NCBI GenBank assembly: GCA_911728435.2
Contig: OU452208.1
Location: 620,001 to 684,000, forward strand
Direction of reading: 5' to 3'
DNA from: Apoderus coryli
Lineage: Eukaryota; Arthropoda; Insecta; Coleoptera; Attelabidae
DNA length: 64,000 bases
Shown here: piece by piece, positions 42,629-55,123 of the stretch
Numbering within the stretch: position 1 is the first letter of the stretch
Layout of the letters: each line of letters opens with the position of its first letter
Notes under the pieces: model-generated
Databases searched by the model: none
The model's input: only the letters and a program-made list of their open reading frames with translations
What the model was told of the DNA's origin: nothing
Translations under genes and position numbers: made by a program

Positions 42629-43106
42629 TACATATACCATAAGATTTCTATGGTATAACCATTGTCTTTATAAATAGATAATATTTAATATCTAGCCGTG
42701 CTGTTATTTTTCCTTCGCCTTATATATTATATTAAAAAGTTTGTTATTAAGTCTTGATAAGCAGTGATATTTGTGTCTGACTTGGCAACCTTGTTGACAC
42801 ATATTTGCCATTTTGTTGGGGTGGGTTTTCCTGTTGTTATTTATTTATTTGTTATGCATGTGTTTGTATGTGTCACAACATAACGAAAATAATATGTCAA
42901 TAATTACACCAAAAATAATTACCTATTGTTTACTAGTCAAGTTTTATTTATTTAAATAACTTATAATAATAATTCGTTAACCATTACTATACCTAATACA
43001 ATGTTATTTAATTTAGTGGTGTGGAAATGTTACTATTTTAGTATTAACCTAATTTTTTAATTAATAATCAAATTTGTGTGCAATCTTCAACTAAATAATA
43101 GTTACA
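42629..43106. other. 5' region of the PH-PTB gene
   Basis: AT-rich sequence upstream of the first coding exon. A promoter is expected here, but I see no motif strong enough to mark. Confidence 0.35.
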
Positions 43107-46100
43107 ATGTGTTTAAACGGTGTTGGAAATGATTATTTGGATGTGAAAATAGCAAAAACTAGGAGAGGATTAACACCGTGGAGAGTAAGTCCTAAGCAGT
43201 TGTTTACATGCCTCAATATATAATGCTTACCATAAAGATCTTTGATCTCCAGAGAATGACCAACAAATAATAATATTGTTTACTAGTCTATAATTTCTGA
43301 TACAGTAAATACATTTTATAAAATTACCTACGACATTCTTAGAAAACTAACCATATCGTTACTAAGTAATAACAATTCCCGTAAATATCTACTTACCTAT
43401 TTTCTTTTAAATACCCAAAGGTCATGCCACTTGGAAATTGTACCTGAATATTATTCACAAATGTTGATGTTGATGAATGTTGAAGAATTTATGGACATTA
43501 ACATTGTGTTATTAGTTATTTGTGCATTTATTTTATTTCACATTTCTCAAGTTACTTAGTTCGTTCCAACATTTTCATTTGGGGCGTTTTTTTTTATTCG
43601 CCACCGATCCTGTCTCCCTAAATTTGGCTAAAAGTTCCATTACTTACTTAATGTTCGGTTAGGTAACATCCTCAACCGGATTTTGTTCATTAAACAGCTA
43701 TACTGTAATGGTAGCGCACCTACTGTTATAATAAATTTCTGTGTCTGTGTCTTTTCCAACTCGAGGTAGTGCGTGTCTGGATAATGTATTCACAAATGTA
43801 AATGTTAACCCCACAACATTCAAACCTTTTAATTTACATCATCTGTCCGATCACGATGGCATTTCTTTCACCTTTGAAGGGCGCACTTCCGCGATGGAGC
43901 CTGTTGCAAAAATTAGTTACAGACCCATAACTCAATACGGACTTTTTTAACTTGTACAATCGAATCGAGAATATTAATTGGGACTTTATCGATGATAAAA
44001 ATATAAGCATTGATAGTAGATTTCTAACGTTTACTAATGTCATTGCAAATACAGCTGAAAGTTGGATCAGCGCTGGGTCGCATAAATTGCTTCAGCGATG
44101 ATTTGCGCAGGATGAGAGATCTGCTATGCACCATGCATTTGATTCATAAATCGGATTCTCAGTCTGTATCTAAAGTCGCCTTGAGACACTATAAAAAACA
44201 ATATCGAGTTGAACTTTCTAAGGCCAAAAGAAGGGCTTATGAGGAGTATATTGAATCCGCTATTAATAGGCCTGCTGCTGTGTGGAGACTGGTCAAGGAT
44301 TGGGAATCAACTTCAAATCTCAGGACAGCTGAGAACTTGACTGCGCATATTTTAAATGACTACTTTACAACTGCGGCTGATGATATCATAAAACAACTAC
44401 CAGCCACATCGGTCACTTTTGAGAAATATATGTCTCCCACTAGAGCTGCTGGATTTAGTTTGAGAACGGTAACCTTTAATGAAGTACGTGAAAAACTATC
44501 AGGTATGAAAAACACAAAAAGCTCGGATTGTTATGAGCTTAATGTTAGGATTATTGGGACTTTAAAGAATCTGCTAGTGGTGCCGCTTACTAAGTTGATA
44601 AACCATTGCATTGGTGACGCTGTATTTCCGGCGGTCTTGAAGGAGGCAAGGGTTATTCCAATCTACAAAAATAAAGGATCGGTTGATGATCCCAGTAACT
44701 ATCGACCAATATCGATCTTGCCAATTTTTTCGAAAATCTTTGAGTCTATTATTAAAAATTAAATAACTGAATATTTTGAAGCAAATAATCTCTTTATGCA
44801 AGGTCAATATGGCTTTCGTAATAAGAGATCTACTACTCTTGCAATTAATAACCTTTTGGAATATGTTTCGGATAGCATGGAGCGGGGCTGTGACACCTTT
44901 GCTTCCTTTTCTGCTTTTGACTGTGTCTCACACGAGATACTTCTTCAGAAACTCTCTTACTATAACTTTGATGTTGACAGTTGGTTGGCTCTTATCTCAG
45001 CGATTGTTTTCAGTACGTTTTGTATGGGGGACGATACTCGGAGAGACGAAGGGTTGGACGGGGTGTGCCCCAGGGGTCGGTTTTGGGACCTTTATTGTTT
45101 TTAATATACGTAAATGATTTATACAAATTTCAAGAAGAGTCAAATATAATCCTGTTTGCTGACGACACAACTAGTCTGATTAGATATCGACCAAACGACC
45201 CTTTAGGGGAGTTGGTTAATGCTGTTGAGACTGACATAGGCAATTGGTTTCTGGCAAATGAACTGAGCTTGAATCAGGCTAAAACTCAGAGCATGAACTT
45301 TACATTGCGTTCTGCGCCTATCGATCTTCAGAGCGATGTTCGCGTGAAGTTCCTTGGGGTTCATCTTGATCCTAAATTAACCTGGGAGAGTCATGTTCGA
45401 GAACTTGGGTGCTCGCTGTCCAGGGTCATATATCTCAGAAGGCTTGCGCAGAGTGTTTCAATCGCCAGTCTGTTGACGGTATATCATGGTTATTTTGTTT
45501 CCCGTATGTCGTATGGTATTTTGAACTGTGGACATAGTTCCCATGCAATGAAAATCTTCAAGCTACAGAGGAGATGTTTACGTACAATGTTGGGGCTCGG
45601 TTGGCGTGACTGCTGTAAAAAGTATTTTGTTGAACATGTACTACTTACTTTGCCTTCCTTGTACATCTTAAACTGTCTTGGCTACATTCGAACCAATGCC
45701 TCGCATTTCACTCTTCACTCTGATATGCATAATTATGGTACGCGAAATCGCAATGACATATTGCCTGAATTTCACCGCCTATTGAGGACTAGGAAAGGTT
45801 CTGACTATTATTGTGTTAAATTTTATAATAAGCTGCCGTCTCACATAAAGAACCTTGGTGAAGTCCAGTTTAACAAAAGTATTAAATCATTTTTGATATC
45901 TCAAGCTTTTTATACCTTTGAGGACTATTTCAGAAGCGATATTGTAAGATTTTTCTAGATTTTAGTTTGTTTTATGTTGTTGCTATTTTAATTTGTTTGT
46001 AAGCCTTTCTTTGTTGCTGTAACTTTGATTGATTAATTTTTGTTCTTTTTTGACGTACTATACATGTTATGTAACATAAGATGGTGAAGAAATATATCTA

Positions 46101-49100
46101 TCTATCAATTATCGGTAGGTAAGTACCTAGTCTCTCCGAAGTTCGATGGAATGAAAATCGTGTGAGCTACACGATGAAAAACGGTGTGGAATTCCTAAAC
46201 GAATCGCCCATTTTAATTAAGATAACTTTGTTGTAGGTAGGTAGGTATTGCATTCGCGAAAAATCCTCTTACATTAGTCCATCTTGTCTAAAAATACATT
46301 AATAAATGCTTCTTAATTGAAGCGCTTGGCGGAAAAAGGTAACAAGCCACACTTCTCATAAAAATGAGAAAACTATCTTTGACTGTTATTCTTAATGAAA
46401 GCAAGTGATCTGTGTTTAATCTTTCGTAATTAGATCATAGGTGTTTTGTCGTAGTTTGTAAATTTCCTTTTACGATTAAAATATTATAAGTATTGAATAT
46501 TTTGCACAAACGGCAATAAGCAACATCAGTATTTAAAATTGCGACATGTGGCTTGTTACCTTTTGCCGCCAAGCTCTTCAATTGGAGAAATGTAGGGTTA
46601 TTATTTTTCCTTTCCCACAGTTTATCGCGGTGTTCCCTGGAAAGACACTCGATATTAGGTAGAAGAATACAATGTATGAAATTTAAATACTTTTCCGACT
46701 GACTAACATTGAATTTTTCCTTCCTAGGCTTGGCAACGGCAGTGGTGTGAAATACGTCGTTTAGACGATATTGATTATGGCGTTGAATTAAAGTTCCGTT
46801 CACATAAAGATGGCAACATATTGAACACGGTGAAATTGCCAAGATCCGTATCTGTATGCCGCACAGAGTCACGGACAAAACATTATGCTTTCGGTATATT
46901 TAATGTTGGGGCCAAGAAGCCTTTGTTGTACTTGTCCGGTGTGTCGGAATCTGATAGCCAGGAATGGATGTATTCCATCAGACGATTGTTGTGTATTGGC
47001 TCATATATTCCGAGTAAGTATACATACTTTTTCTATTTCTATAAACATTTCATGTGTTCTTATTTAAGTCGGTGAACAAATGTACCGGATATCTATAGTG
47101 GATAATCATCATTCTCGTTCGGCTGGTATGCTAGGAATGTTTGGTGTGATGCGCGTGAATAAAAATGAAGTAATTGTGGCTGATCCATGCACTGGTATGC
47201 CGAAATATAGTTGGAAATGGTACAATTTCCATCAGTTCCATTTACAAGCCGCCACACGTAAGGAGGATGACAAAAAGATTGTTGTCATTCACACCAGCTG
47301 GTAAGGAAGGAAATCAATGATCATATTTTTCCCTTTAGGTTTTTGGGGCTTTTGGTCCGATTTTTAAGATTGAGAAATCCATTTTTTTTATTTTTGTTAA
47401 ACTCTAGCATATACATAATAATAATAATAATAATAGCCTTTATTGCTCAACAGATTTCTCCCTTAACAGAGCAAAATTATAATACAATAGGTAATTCCAC
47501 AAAAAAAAAAAACAAAATATTATACATAACACAATAAGCAATCCATTAAAAGTAAAACATGATTGATCTACACTAATTAAACAATTAACAAGAACAAAAA
47601 GAGAAACTACGACGCACAAACAGTCAGAGCAGCCCTCCTAAGTGCTTCCCTTGAACAATTAAAAATGTCACAGTCAGCGCAAATCAAATTAAAATTATTA
47701 CACATGACATATACGGGCGATTTTGTATAGAGGTTAGTGCAAGGGCGCTGAGAGTAGAAAGTTAAAGGATTGCGGGCGCCAAGTCTGGGCACGTTAAAAT
47801 TTATTTGAGCCAGGAGTTCAGAACAGTCGATTCTATTATGTAAAAGATCATACAAAAATTTTAGAGAAAAAACATTCTTCTAAACTCCAAACTCTTGAAA
47901 TTGAACTTGTTCAGCAACAACGTATATTCAATCCCTCTGTCAGGATAAATACCGTCTGCCTTAAATGAAAGGTATTTCAAAAACTTTCTTTGGACACTCT
48001 CAACATTCCGCACATGAATCTGATAGATCGGGTACCAAATCAAGGAGCAATATTCGAGCTTCGAACGCACAAAAGAGTTATACAAAACTATCAACGCATC
48101 AATGCCATGAAAACTCCTACAGCTTCTCACGATAAAACCGTAGGATCTCACAGCTTCACCAGTCCTAGCAGCCACATGAGGCACAAATGACAGACTAGAG
48201 TCGAAAAGCACGCCCAGGTCAGCAGCAGTCAGACACCTAGCTAGTGCGGTCCCACCAACCGTGTAGCGAAAACTCTTTCTCGTTGAGCAATAGATTATTA
48301 ACGTTACACCAATGTTCCACAGCTCTCAGATCGTCCTGCAACCGAAGACAGTCTACATGAGAAGTAATAGGGGCGAACAACTTAAGATCGTCGGCAAAAA
48401 AAAGCCGTTTTACACACAGACAATCATTTAGATCATTTATAAAAATAGAAAAAAGCAGTGGACCCAAATTGGATCCCTGCGGAACGCCTGAGGAAGCCCA
48501 ATATCTCTCTGACGTATAGCCGTTATAATATACATATTGAAGTCTGTTCTGAAGATATGAAGTAATTAACGACTTCAAACCATCATCAAATCCGAATCGA
48601 TCGAGCTTTTGAACAAGTATTCGGTGATCCAAACGGTCAAATGCTTTAGCAAAGTCTGTATACAACACATCAAATTGCCCACCACCATCAACAACCTCGT
48701 TCACTTGCTGAGTAAAAATTGCAAGGTTAGCGGCAGTGGACCTCCCGGGGAAAAACCCATGCTGATTAAGGGAAACTTGCCCATGTACGGAATTACATAT
48801 TCTGTTATACAGCACAGCTTCAAATAATTTAGAGAAATTGGATAATATAGAAATTGGTCGATAGTTATTGATGAGCGATCTGTCGCCTGCTTTATAAACA
48901 GGCACAACTCTTGCCTCTCGCCACCGATCTGGAAACTTGCCTTCGTTGAGAGCCCTATTAAATATTGTTGCTAGTGGACGCGCCAAGATTCCCACGCAAT
49001 CCTTTATTAAAAACGATGGCAACCCATCAGGTCCGGCCGTAAACTTGTTTTTCAATTTTTTACAAGAATCAATTATTTCAGTTTCAGTAATATTCGACAC

Positions 49101-52100
49101 AGAAATCGTGGAATAAGAGAAATTATTCACAGTACTGACATCAGATTCACTGGGCTTCTGAAATACGCTATTAAAAAACTCAGCAAAGCACTGCACTATA
49201 GCCTGCGGCTCGCTGTATTGCTCATCATTGAATGACATGACGCTAGGTATTCTTGTGGTATTATTTTTTGCATGAAAAAATGACCAGAAACAAGCAGGAT
49301 CCCTCATTAAGCCACCCTGCACGCCTTCCAGATATTCTGAATAGGCAACATCAATCTCACTTTTCACGGCTCTTCGAAGTCTTTGAAATTTTTCCAAACA
49401 GTTCGGATCACCAGTTCTTCTGTATTTTCTTAACTGCAGTTCTTTCTCCTTTATATTTCTAATTATTGTGGATGTAAACCAGACCGGGAACTTGCGCTTG
49501 AAATTCCGAACTCGAGGGACATGCCTATCAATGATTTTATAGATAATTTCATACATTTTGTCTACTACAACGTCAATGTCATCGCCACCATCGCCGACCT
49601 CAGACCAATCCTCCAAAAGAAGTGCGCTATACAAGCTTGGGTAATCCGCTTTCTTGAAATTATAAGGAGTGAAATTGGAATTCAGAGAAAATGGTGTGTG
49701 GAGGTGTAGGAATATACCTAAAAAACAATATTGAGTACCGAGTTCTGAATATCTCCGGAAATTCGGAAGAGGTGAACTGTGAGGCTGCGGGAATTTTCCT
49801 AAAAACCTTTTCTACCCACATTGTCACTATTTATAGATCGCCAAATGGAGATCTCTGTCGGTTTTTTGAGATTATGGATAGGATACTGGAGAGTATAAAT
49901 TTGTCCCAGAGTGTCATTGTCACGGGAGACTTTAATGTTCATTTTGAAACGGCTGCTCCAAGAGCGGCCGACCTGTGTGATTTTTTTCGGCCTTATGGCT
50001 TGCATGGCTCTGTGTCTTTTCCAACTCGAGGTAGTGCGTGTCTGGATAATGTATTCACAAATATAAATGTTAACCCCACAACATTCATACCTTTTAATTT
50101 ACATCATCTGTCCGATCACGATGGCATTTCATTCACCTTTGAAGGGCGCACTTCCCCGACGGAGCCTGTTGCAAAAATTAGTTACAGACCCATAACTCAA
50201 TACGGACTTTTTAACTTGTACAATCGAATCGAGAATATTAATTGGGACTAAATATAAGCATTGATAGTAGATTTCTAACGTTTACTAATGTCATTGCAAA
50301 TACAGCTGAAAGTTGTTTTGCTCTTAAATCTAAAACAGTCACTGCTGGATCAGCGCTGGGTCGCATAAATTGGTTCAGCGATGATTTGCGCAGGATGAGA
50401 GATCTGCTATGCACCATGCATTTGATTCATAAATCGGATTCTCAGTCTGTATCTAAAGTCGCCTTGAGACACTATAAAAAACAATATCGAGCTGAACTTT
50501 CTAAGGCTAAAAGAAGGGCTTATGAGGAGTATATTGCATCCGCTATTAATAGGCCTGCTGCTGTGTGGAGACTGGTCAAGGATTGGGAATCAACTCATAA
50601 TCTCGGGACAGCTGAGAACTTGACTGCGCATATTTTAAATGACTACTTTACAACGGCGGCTGATGATATCATAAAACAGCTACCAGCCACATCGGTCACT
50701 TTTGAGAAATATATGTCTCTCACTAGAGCTGCTGGATTTAGTTTGAGAACGGTAACCTTTAATGAAGTACGTGAGAAACTATCAGGTATGAAAAACACAA
50801 AAAGCTCGGATTGTTATGAGCTTAATGTTAGGATTATTGGGACTTTAAAGAATCTGCTAGTGGTGCCGCTTACTAAGTTGATAAACCATTGCATTGGTGA
50901 CGCTGTATTTCCGGCGGTCTTGAAGGAGGCAAGGGTTATTCCAATCTACAAAAATAAAGGATCGGTTGATGATCTCAGTAACTATCGACCAATATCGATC
51001 TTGCCAATTTTTTCGAAAATCTTTGAGTCTATTATTAAAAATCAAATAACTGAATATTTTGAAGCAAATAATCTCTTTATGCAAGGTCAATATGGCTTTC
51101 CTAATAAGAGATCTACTACTCTTGCAATTAATAACCTTTTGGAATATGTTTCGGATGGCATGGAGCGGGGCTGTGACACCTTTGCTTCCTTTTATGACCT
51201 CACTAAGGCTTTTGACTGTGTCTCACACGAGATATTTCTTCAGAAACTCTCTTACTATAACTTTGATGTTGACAGTGTTGCCTTGGTTGGCTCTTATCTC
51301 GGCGATCGTTTTCAGCACGTTTTGTATGGGGGACGATACTCGGAGAGACGAAGGGTTGGACGGGGTGTGCCCCAGGGGTCGGTTTTGGGACCTTTATTGT
51401 TTTTAATATACGTAAATGATTTATACAAATTTCAAGAAGAGTCAAATATAATCCTCTTTGCTGACGACACAACTAGTCTGATTAGATATCGACCAAACGA
51501 CCCTTTAGGGGAGTTGGTTAATGCTGTTGAGACTGACATAGGCAATTGGTTTCTGGCAAATGAACTGAGCTTGAATCAGACTAAAACTCAGAGCATGAAC
51601 TTTACATTGCGTTCTGCGCCTATCGATCTTCAGAGCGATGTTCGCGTGAGGTTCCTTGGGGTTCATCTGGATCCTAAATTAACCTGGGAGAGTCATGTTC
51701 GAGAACTTGGGTGCTCGATGTCCAGGGTCATATATCTGATCAGAAGGCTTGCGCAGAGTGTTTCAATCGCCAGTCTGATGACGGTATATCATGGTTATTT
51801 TGTTTCCCGTATGTCGTATGGTATTTTGAACTGGGGACATAGTTCCCATGCAATGAAAATCTTCAAGCTACAGAGGAGATGTTACGTACAATGTTGGGGC
51901 TCGGTTGGCGTGACTGCTGTAAAAAGTATTTTGTTGAACATGGACTACTTACTTTGCCTTCCTTGTACATCTTAAACTGTCTTGGCTATATTCGAACCAA
52001 TGCCTCGCATTTCACTCTACACTCTGATATGCATAATTATGGTACGCGAAATCGCAATGACATATTGCCTGAATTTCACCGCCTATTGAGGACTAGGAAA

Positions 52101-53129
52101 GGTTCTGACTATTATTGTGTCAAATTTTATAATAAGCTGCCGTCTCACATAAAGAACCTTGGTGAAGTCCAATTTACCAAATGTATTAAATCATTTTTGA
52201 TATCTCAAGCTTTTTATACCTTTGAGGACTATTTCAGAAGCGATATTGTAAGATTTTTTTAGATTTTAGTTTGTTTTATGTTGTTGCTATTTTAATTTGT
52301 TTGTAAGCCTTTCTTTGTTGCTGTAACTTTGATTAATTTTTGTTATTTTTTGACGTACTATACATGTTATGTAACATAAGATGGTGAATAAATATATCTA
52401 TCTATCTATACGTATGTTATTTTTTATAAACTATTTTTATTAACGAAATAACTGGTATTAAAATTTTTCAGTGACTTCGCTTCTGGAGCTGGCCAGTTAT
52501 ACTTGTATACCCCTCGGGGGCCGGATTTGCTTCGCCAGTTAATCTATCGTGGTAATGCCTGTCCGGCATCATGCTTGGATGGTGGAAATTCGGCTATGCG
52601 TCGCCGTTACAGCCGAAGCGAAGGCGATATTTTCGCTGGTGGTACTACTGTTACAAGCACAAATACGTCTGACAGTGACGGTAGTCCGATTTTGAGTGGT
52701 GATGTTGGTAACGATGTTCCTACAACTAGTAGTTGTAATGCAATTCGTGTATCAATTAATTCCGACGATTCAGGGTATAATTCGACAACGACCAAGTCAC
52801 TTAATAATAATAAGGTAAGTAAAATAAATATAGTAGGTAACTAATAATAATTGACTTTATACATAATAATAGAAATTGCAACAAAGTGCACTGCTAGGTT
52901 CAATTAAGTAAAGCATGATAATAAAAAAAGGAAAGTAATATTAAAAGAATAACTTCAAGTTTTGTATATTGAGTGAACATTTTAAAAGTAATTTTAATGT
53001 ATTTTGGTTTTAGACTGATACAAATTTCGATTTAATGTCGAAAACACCCGGTGGTAGTGAACTTGACGATTCCTGTCAAGATCTGTCTGTAATAACTGAT
53101 CATCATCATCATCATCATAGTGATAGAAA
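43107..53129 (+). CDS. PH-PTB adaptor protein (Dok/IRS-like), five exons
   Basis: Exons 43107-43184, 46728-47013, 47069-47300, 52472-52814 and 53014-53129, all GT-AG with matching phases. Exons 1 and 2 form a PH domain (NDYLDVKIAKTRRGLTPWR then AWQRQWCEIRRLDDIDYGVE ... SESDSQEWMYSIRRLL). Exon 3 and the start of exon 4 form a PTB/IRS domain (MYRISIVDN ... GMFGVMRVNKNEVIV ... YSWKWYNFHQFHL, then DFASGAGQLYLYTP and LLRQLIYRG). The rest is Ser/Thr-rich, with a six-His run in exon 5. Such adaptors bind phosphoinositides and NPxY-type phosphotyrosine sites on receptors at the membrane. Exon 5 ends at a GTAAGT donor, so more exons should follow outside the window. The exact subfamily (Dok or another) is not fixed. 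Confidence 0.83.
43745..46110 (+). mobile_element. LINE L1a, 5'-truncated, in intron 1
   Basis: About 2.4 kb matching the LINE at 49684-52410. It begins inside the endonuclease domain (SFPTRGSACLDNVFTNVN) and includes RT with FADDTTSLIRY. It has a stop at 44761, a small deletion at about 44910 and a frameshift at about 44985, then an open C-terminal frame to 45958 and a (ATCT)n tail (46095-46107). Jockey-superfamily by motif; not active. Confidence 0.88.
46111..46727. other. Intron 1 remainder with a 270-bp foldback
   Basis: Inverted arms around 'gcttggcgg' and 'aaggtaacaagccaca' (about 46313-46350 and 46547-46585) mark a small foldback element of about 270 bp. The rest up to the exon 2 acceptor is featureless. 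Confidence 0.65.
46728..47300 (+). CDS. Exons 2 and 3 of the PH-PTB gene
   Basis: Exon 2 (46728-47013) holds most of the PH domain; a 55-base intron separates it from exon 3 (47069-47300), the first half of the PTB domain. The next intron (47301-52471) is 5.2 kb because of two LINEs. Confidence 0.85.
47413..49682 (-). mobile_element. LINE L2a, minus strand, in intron 3
   Basis: RT reads openly from 49634 to about 48237: LYSALLLEDWSEVGDG, FTAGPDGLPSFLIKDCVGIL, NNYRPISILSNFSKLFE, LYTDFAKAFDRLDHRIL, GVPQGSNLGPLLFSIFINDL, FFADDLKLF (catalytic pair). A frameshift at about 48235 and another at about 47870 precede the C-terminal frame (FNVPRLGARNPL). The 3' end has AATAAA followed by a (TTA)n tail (47413-47436). 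The endonuclease half is missing. Jockey/CR1-type. Confidence 0.88.
49684..52410 (+). mobile_element. LINE L1b, in intron 3
   Basis: Endonuclease (49691-50251: VIVTGDFNVHFETAAPRAAD, HLSDHDGISF) and RT (50242-51975: NYRPISILPIFSKIFE, YDLTKAFDCVSHEIF, GVPQGSVLGPLLFLIYVND, FADDTT) are nearly intact. There is a small deletion and shift at about 50250 and a one-base loss at about 51883 that moves the last 130 codons (51879-52262) to another frame. The tail is (ATCT)n. The N-terminus of the endonuclease and any ORF1 are missing. Confidence 0.9.
52472..53129 (+). CDS. Exons 4 and 5 of the PH-PTB gene
   Basis: Exon 4 (52472-52814) completes the PTB domain with DFASGAGQLYLYTPRGPDLL and then enters a Ser/Thr/Asn-rich tail. 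Exon 5 (53014-53129) includes LMSKTPGGSELDDSCQDLSV and a HHHHHH run coded by six CAT triplets. Confidence 0.83.
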
Positions 53130-53148
53130 GTAAGTAGGATGTATAATA

Positions 53149-54591
53149 TTGGGTCTGCCAGATAACTTTTTTTTTTTTGAAAATGCTATAAAAGAAAAAC
53201 TGCTGAATATTTTCTCAAATTTCTTATTTTATTTGAAAGTACAATCCTTCCGGTTAATAATGACAAATAATTTCATTCAAATGGCTGTCTCGTCTGGCCA
53301 TGGAGTAGCCTACACGATCGGTCCAATTTTTAAGCACATTATCGATTGTGTGCAGCTGTTTTTCACCAATGGCTTCACGAATATTGTCCTTTAAAGCTTG
53401 TCGGTGTAACACTTATCTTTGACGGCACCCCACAAATAATAGTCCAACGGTGTCAAATCGCAGCTCCGAGGTGGCCAAACGACATCAGCTCTGCGGCTGA
53501 TAATGCGATCTTCAAAAACAGGGCGCAAAACATCGAGTGTAGCTTCGGCTGTGTGGCACGTAGCGCCGTCCTGTTGAAACCAAATGTTGCCAATATCCTC
53601 CTCTTCAATTTTTGTGAACAAAAATTCGTTCAACATGGCCTGATAACGATCGCCATTGACTGTAACGGCCACTCCTTGCTTCGAGTGACTCGTTTTGGGT
53701 GCATCGGCGTTTCAATGTATGCGTGCGGGTTTTCTGTGCCCCAAATGCGACAATTTTGCTTGTTTACATACCCGCCAAGATCAAAATGAGCTTCATCTGA
53801 AAAGATGATTTTTTTGGCAAAATCGGCATCTTCTGTAAGTCGATCGCAGGCCCACTGAGCGAAGCGAAAACGGATTGGATGGTCAGTTGGCTTCAACTCC
53901 TGAACCAATTGGACTTTGTATGGTGTCATACCAAGGTCTTTATGCAAAATTCGTCTCCATGATGTCTCCGAAATGTTCAATTGTTGAGACCGACGGTGAA
54001 TTGATGTTGATGGCGCTTCACGCACACTTTCTACCACAGCAGCAATATTCTCGGGTGTACGCACTGTTTTTGGCTTTTCACGCTTTGGTCAGTTGGCTTC
54101 AACTCCTGAACCAATTGGACTTTGTATGGTGTCATACCAAGGTCTTTATGCAAAATTCGTCTCCATGATGTCTCCGAAATGTTCAATTGTTGAGACCGAC
54201 GGTGAATTGATGTTGATGGCGCTTCACGCACACTTTCTACCACAGCAGCAATATTCTCGGGTGTACGCACTGTTTTTGGCTTTTCACGCTTTGGTTTATC
54301 GATGAGGATGCCAGTTTCTTTCACTTTTTTCACGAGATAACGAACATACGGAGCTGACGGTGCTTCTCTTCTTCCAAAATCCGTACGCAATTTTCGCACA
54401 CATTCTGCAACATTACCATGATTTTCAAAGTAATGTCGTAATATTTCCCAGCGTTGTTCAAGCGTATACACAACTATATTCGTTCAGCGGAAGGATAAAA
54501 CTAATTATCTGTCAAATCAGACATGAGCTAAGTGTTAACCTTCACGAAATAAGCACTAGTTGAAAAAAAAAACGTTAGATGGCGGACCCGA
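53149..54591 (-). mobile_element. Mariner transposon, 1.44 kb
   Basis: The ends are imperfect inverted repeats beginning TTGGGTCTGCCAGATAAC on the left and, inverted, TCGGGTCCGCCATCTAAC on the right, with TA on both sides (53147-53148 and 54592-54593). A single transposase gene lies on the minus strand. A tandem duplication of 206 bp is inside the gene. Confidence 0.9.
53391..54471 (-). pseudogene. Mariner transposase with internal duplication
   Basis: From MYTLEQRWEILRHYFENHGN (helix-turn-helix region) through SWRRILHKDLGMTPYKVQLV, IIFSDEAHFDLGG (first Asp), IWFQQDGATCHTAEATLD (second) and PPRSCDLTPLDYYLWG (third, about 36 residues later). The 206-bp repeat (53881-54086 and 54087-54292) is not a multiple of three and breaks the frame; another shift occurs at about 53665. 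Confidence 0.87.
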
Positions 54592-54593
54592 TA

Positions 54594-55089
54594 TGTAATG
54601 TTCTTTTATATTCATTTGTAAACCTAAGGAGACATACTTGTCTGAGGTCTAAATTCAAGTCAAGTTAACAAGTATACACAGTACATAGACCAAATGAAAA
54701 ATAATTTAATGGCAAAGCGGACTAAAATGCTGGCCTCACCTACACAAGGAATTTTGTTTAATTTAGCAGGCCCCAGTCTAATTCAATAGAACCAGACCGA
54801 GGCATCGGTCGACAGATACTGACGAATTCGTTTCGCTCTTGTTATGAGCTCGTCAGAGTACCATAGTCGATGCCCATCTACAAATATCGGCCTGCATTTA
54901 AGCACAATAGGATACACAACAGTAGACACATGTAAACACGTATCATCTACATGTACATAGTGTTATGTTTTGTATTCAAAATATTTTATAAACTTTTTAT
55001 TAAATAATATTACAATGTCAAAACTAAACTAATGTCAAAAATGCTGCTGGTATATAAACATAATAATAATAATATACAGGACTACCACA
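54594..55089 (-). repeat. Probable 3' LTR of gypsy element 2
   Basis: On the minus strand a polypurine run (AAAAAGGGGAGA, 55090-55101) is followed by TGTGGTAG, the probable LTR start. The LTR probably ends GAACATTACA at 54594, the same ten bases that end the gypsy 1 LTR. That gives 496 bp. The mariner lies exactly against its outer edge. No second LTR is in the window. Confidence 0.55.
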
Positions 55090-55123
55090 TCTCCCCTTTT
55101 TCTCGTCTATCCCAATCTTCCCT

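Noticed and set aside
46435..46878. A 147-residue minus-strand open frame that looks cysteine-containing
   Set aside because: It runs through a foldback repeat and antisense to the PH exon; no family features and a better explanation on the plus strand.
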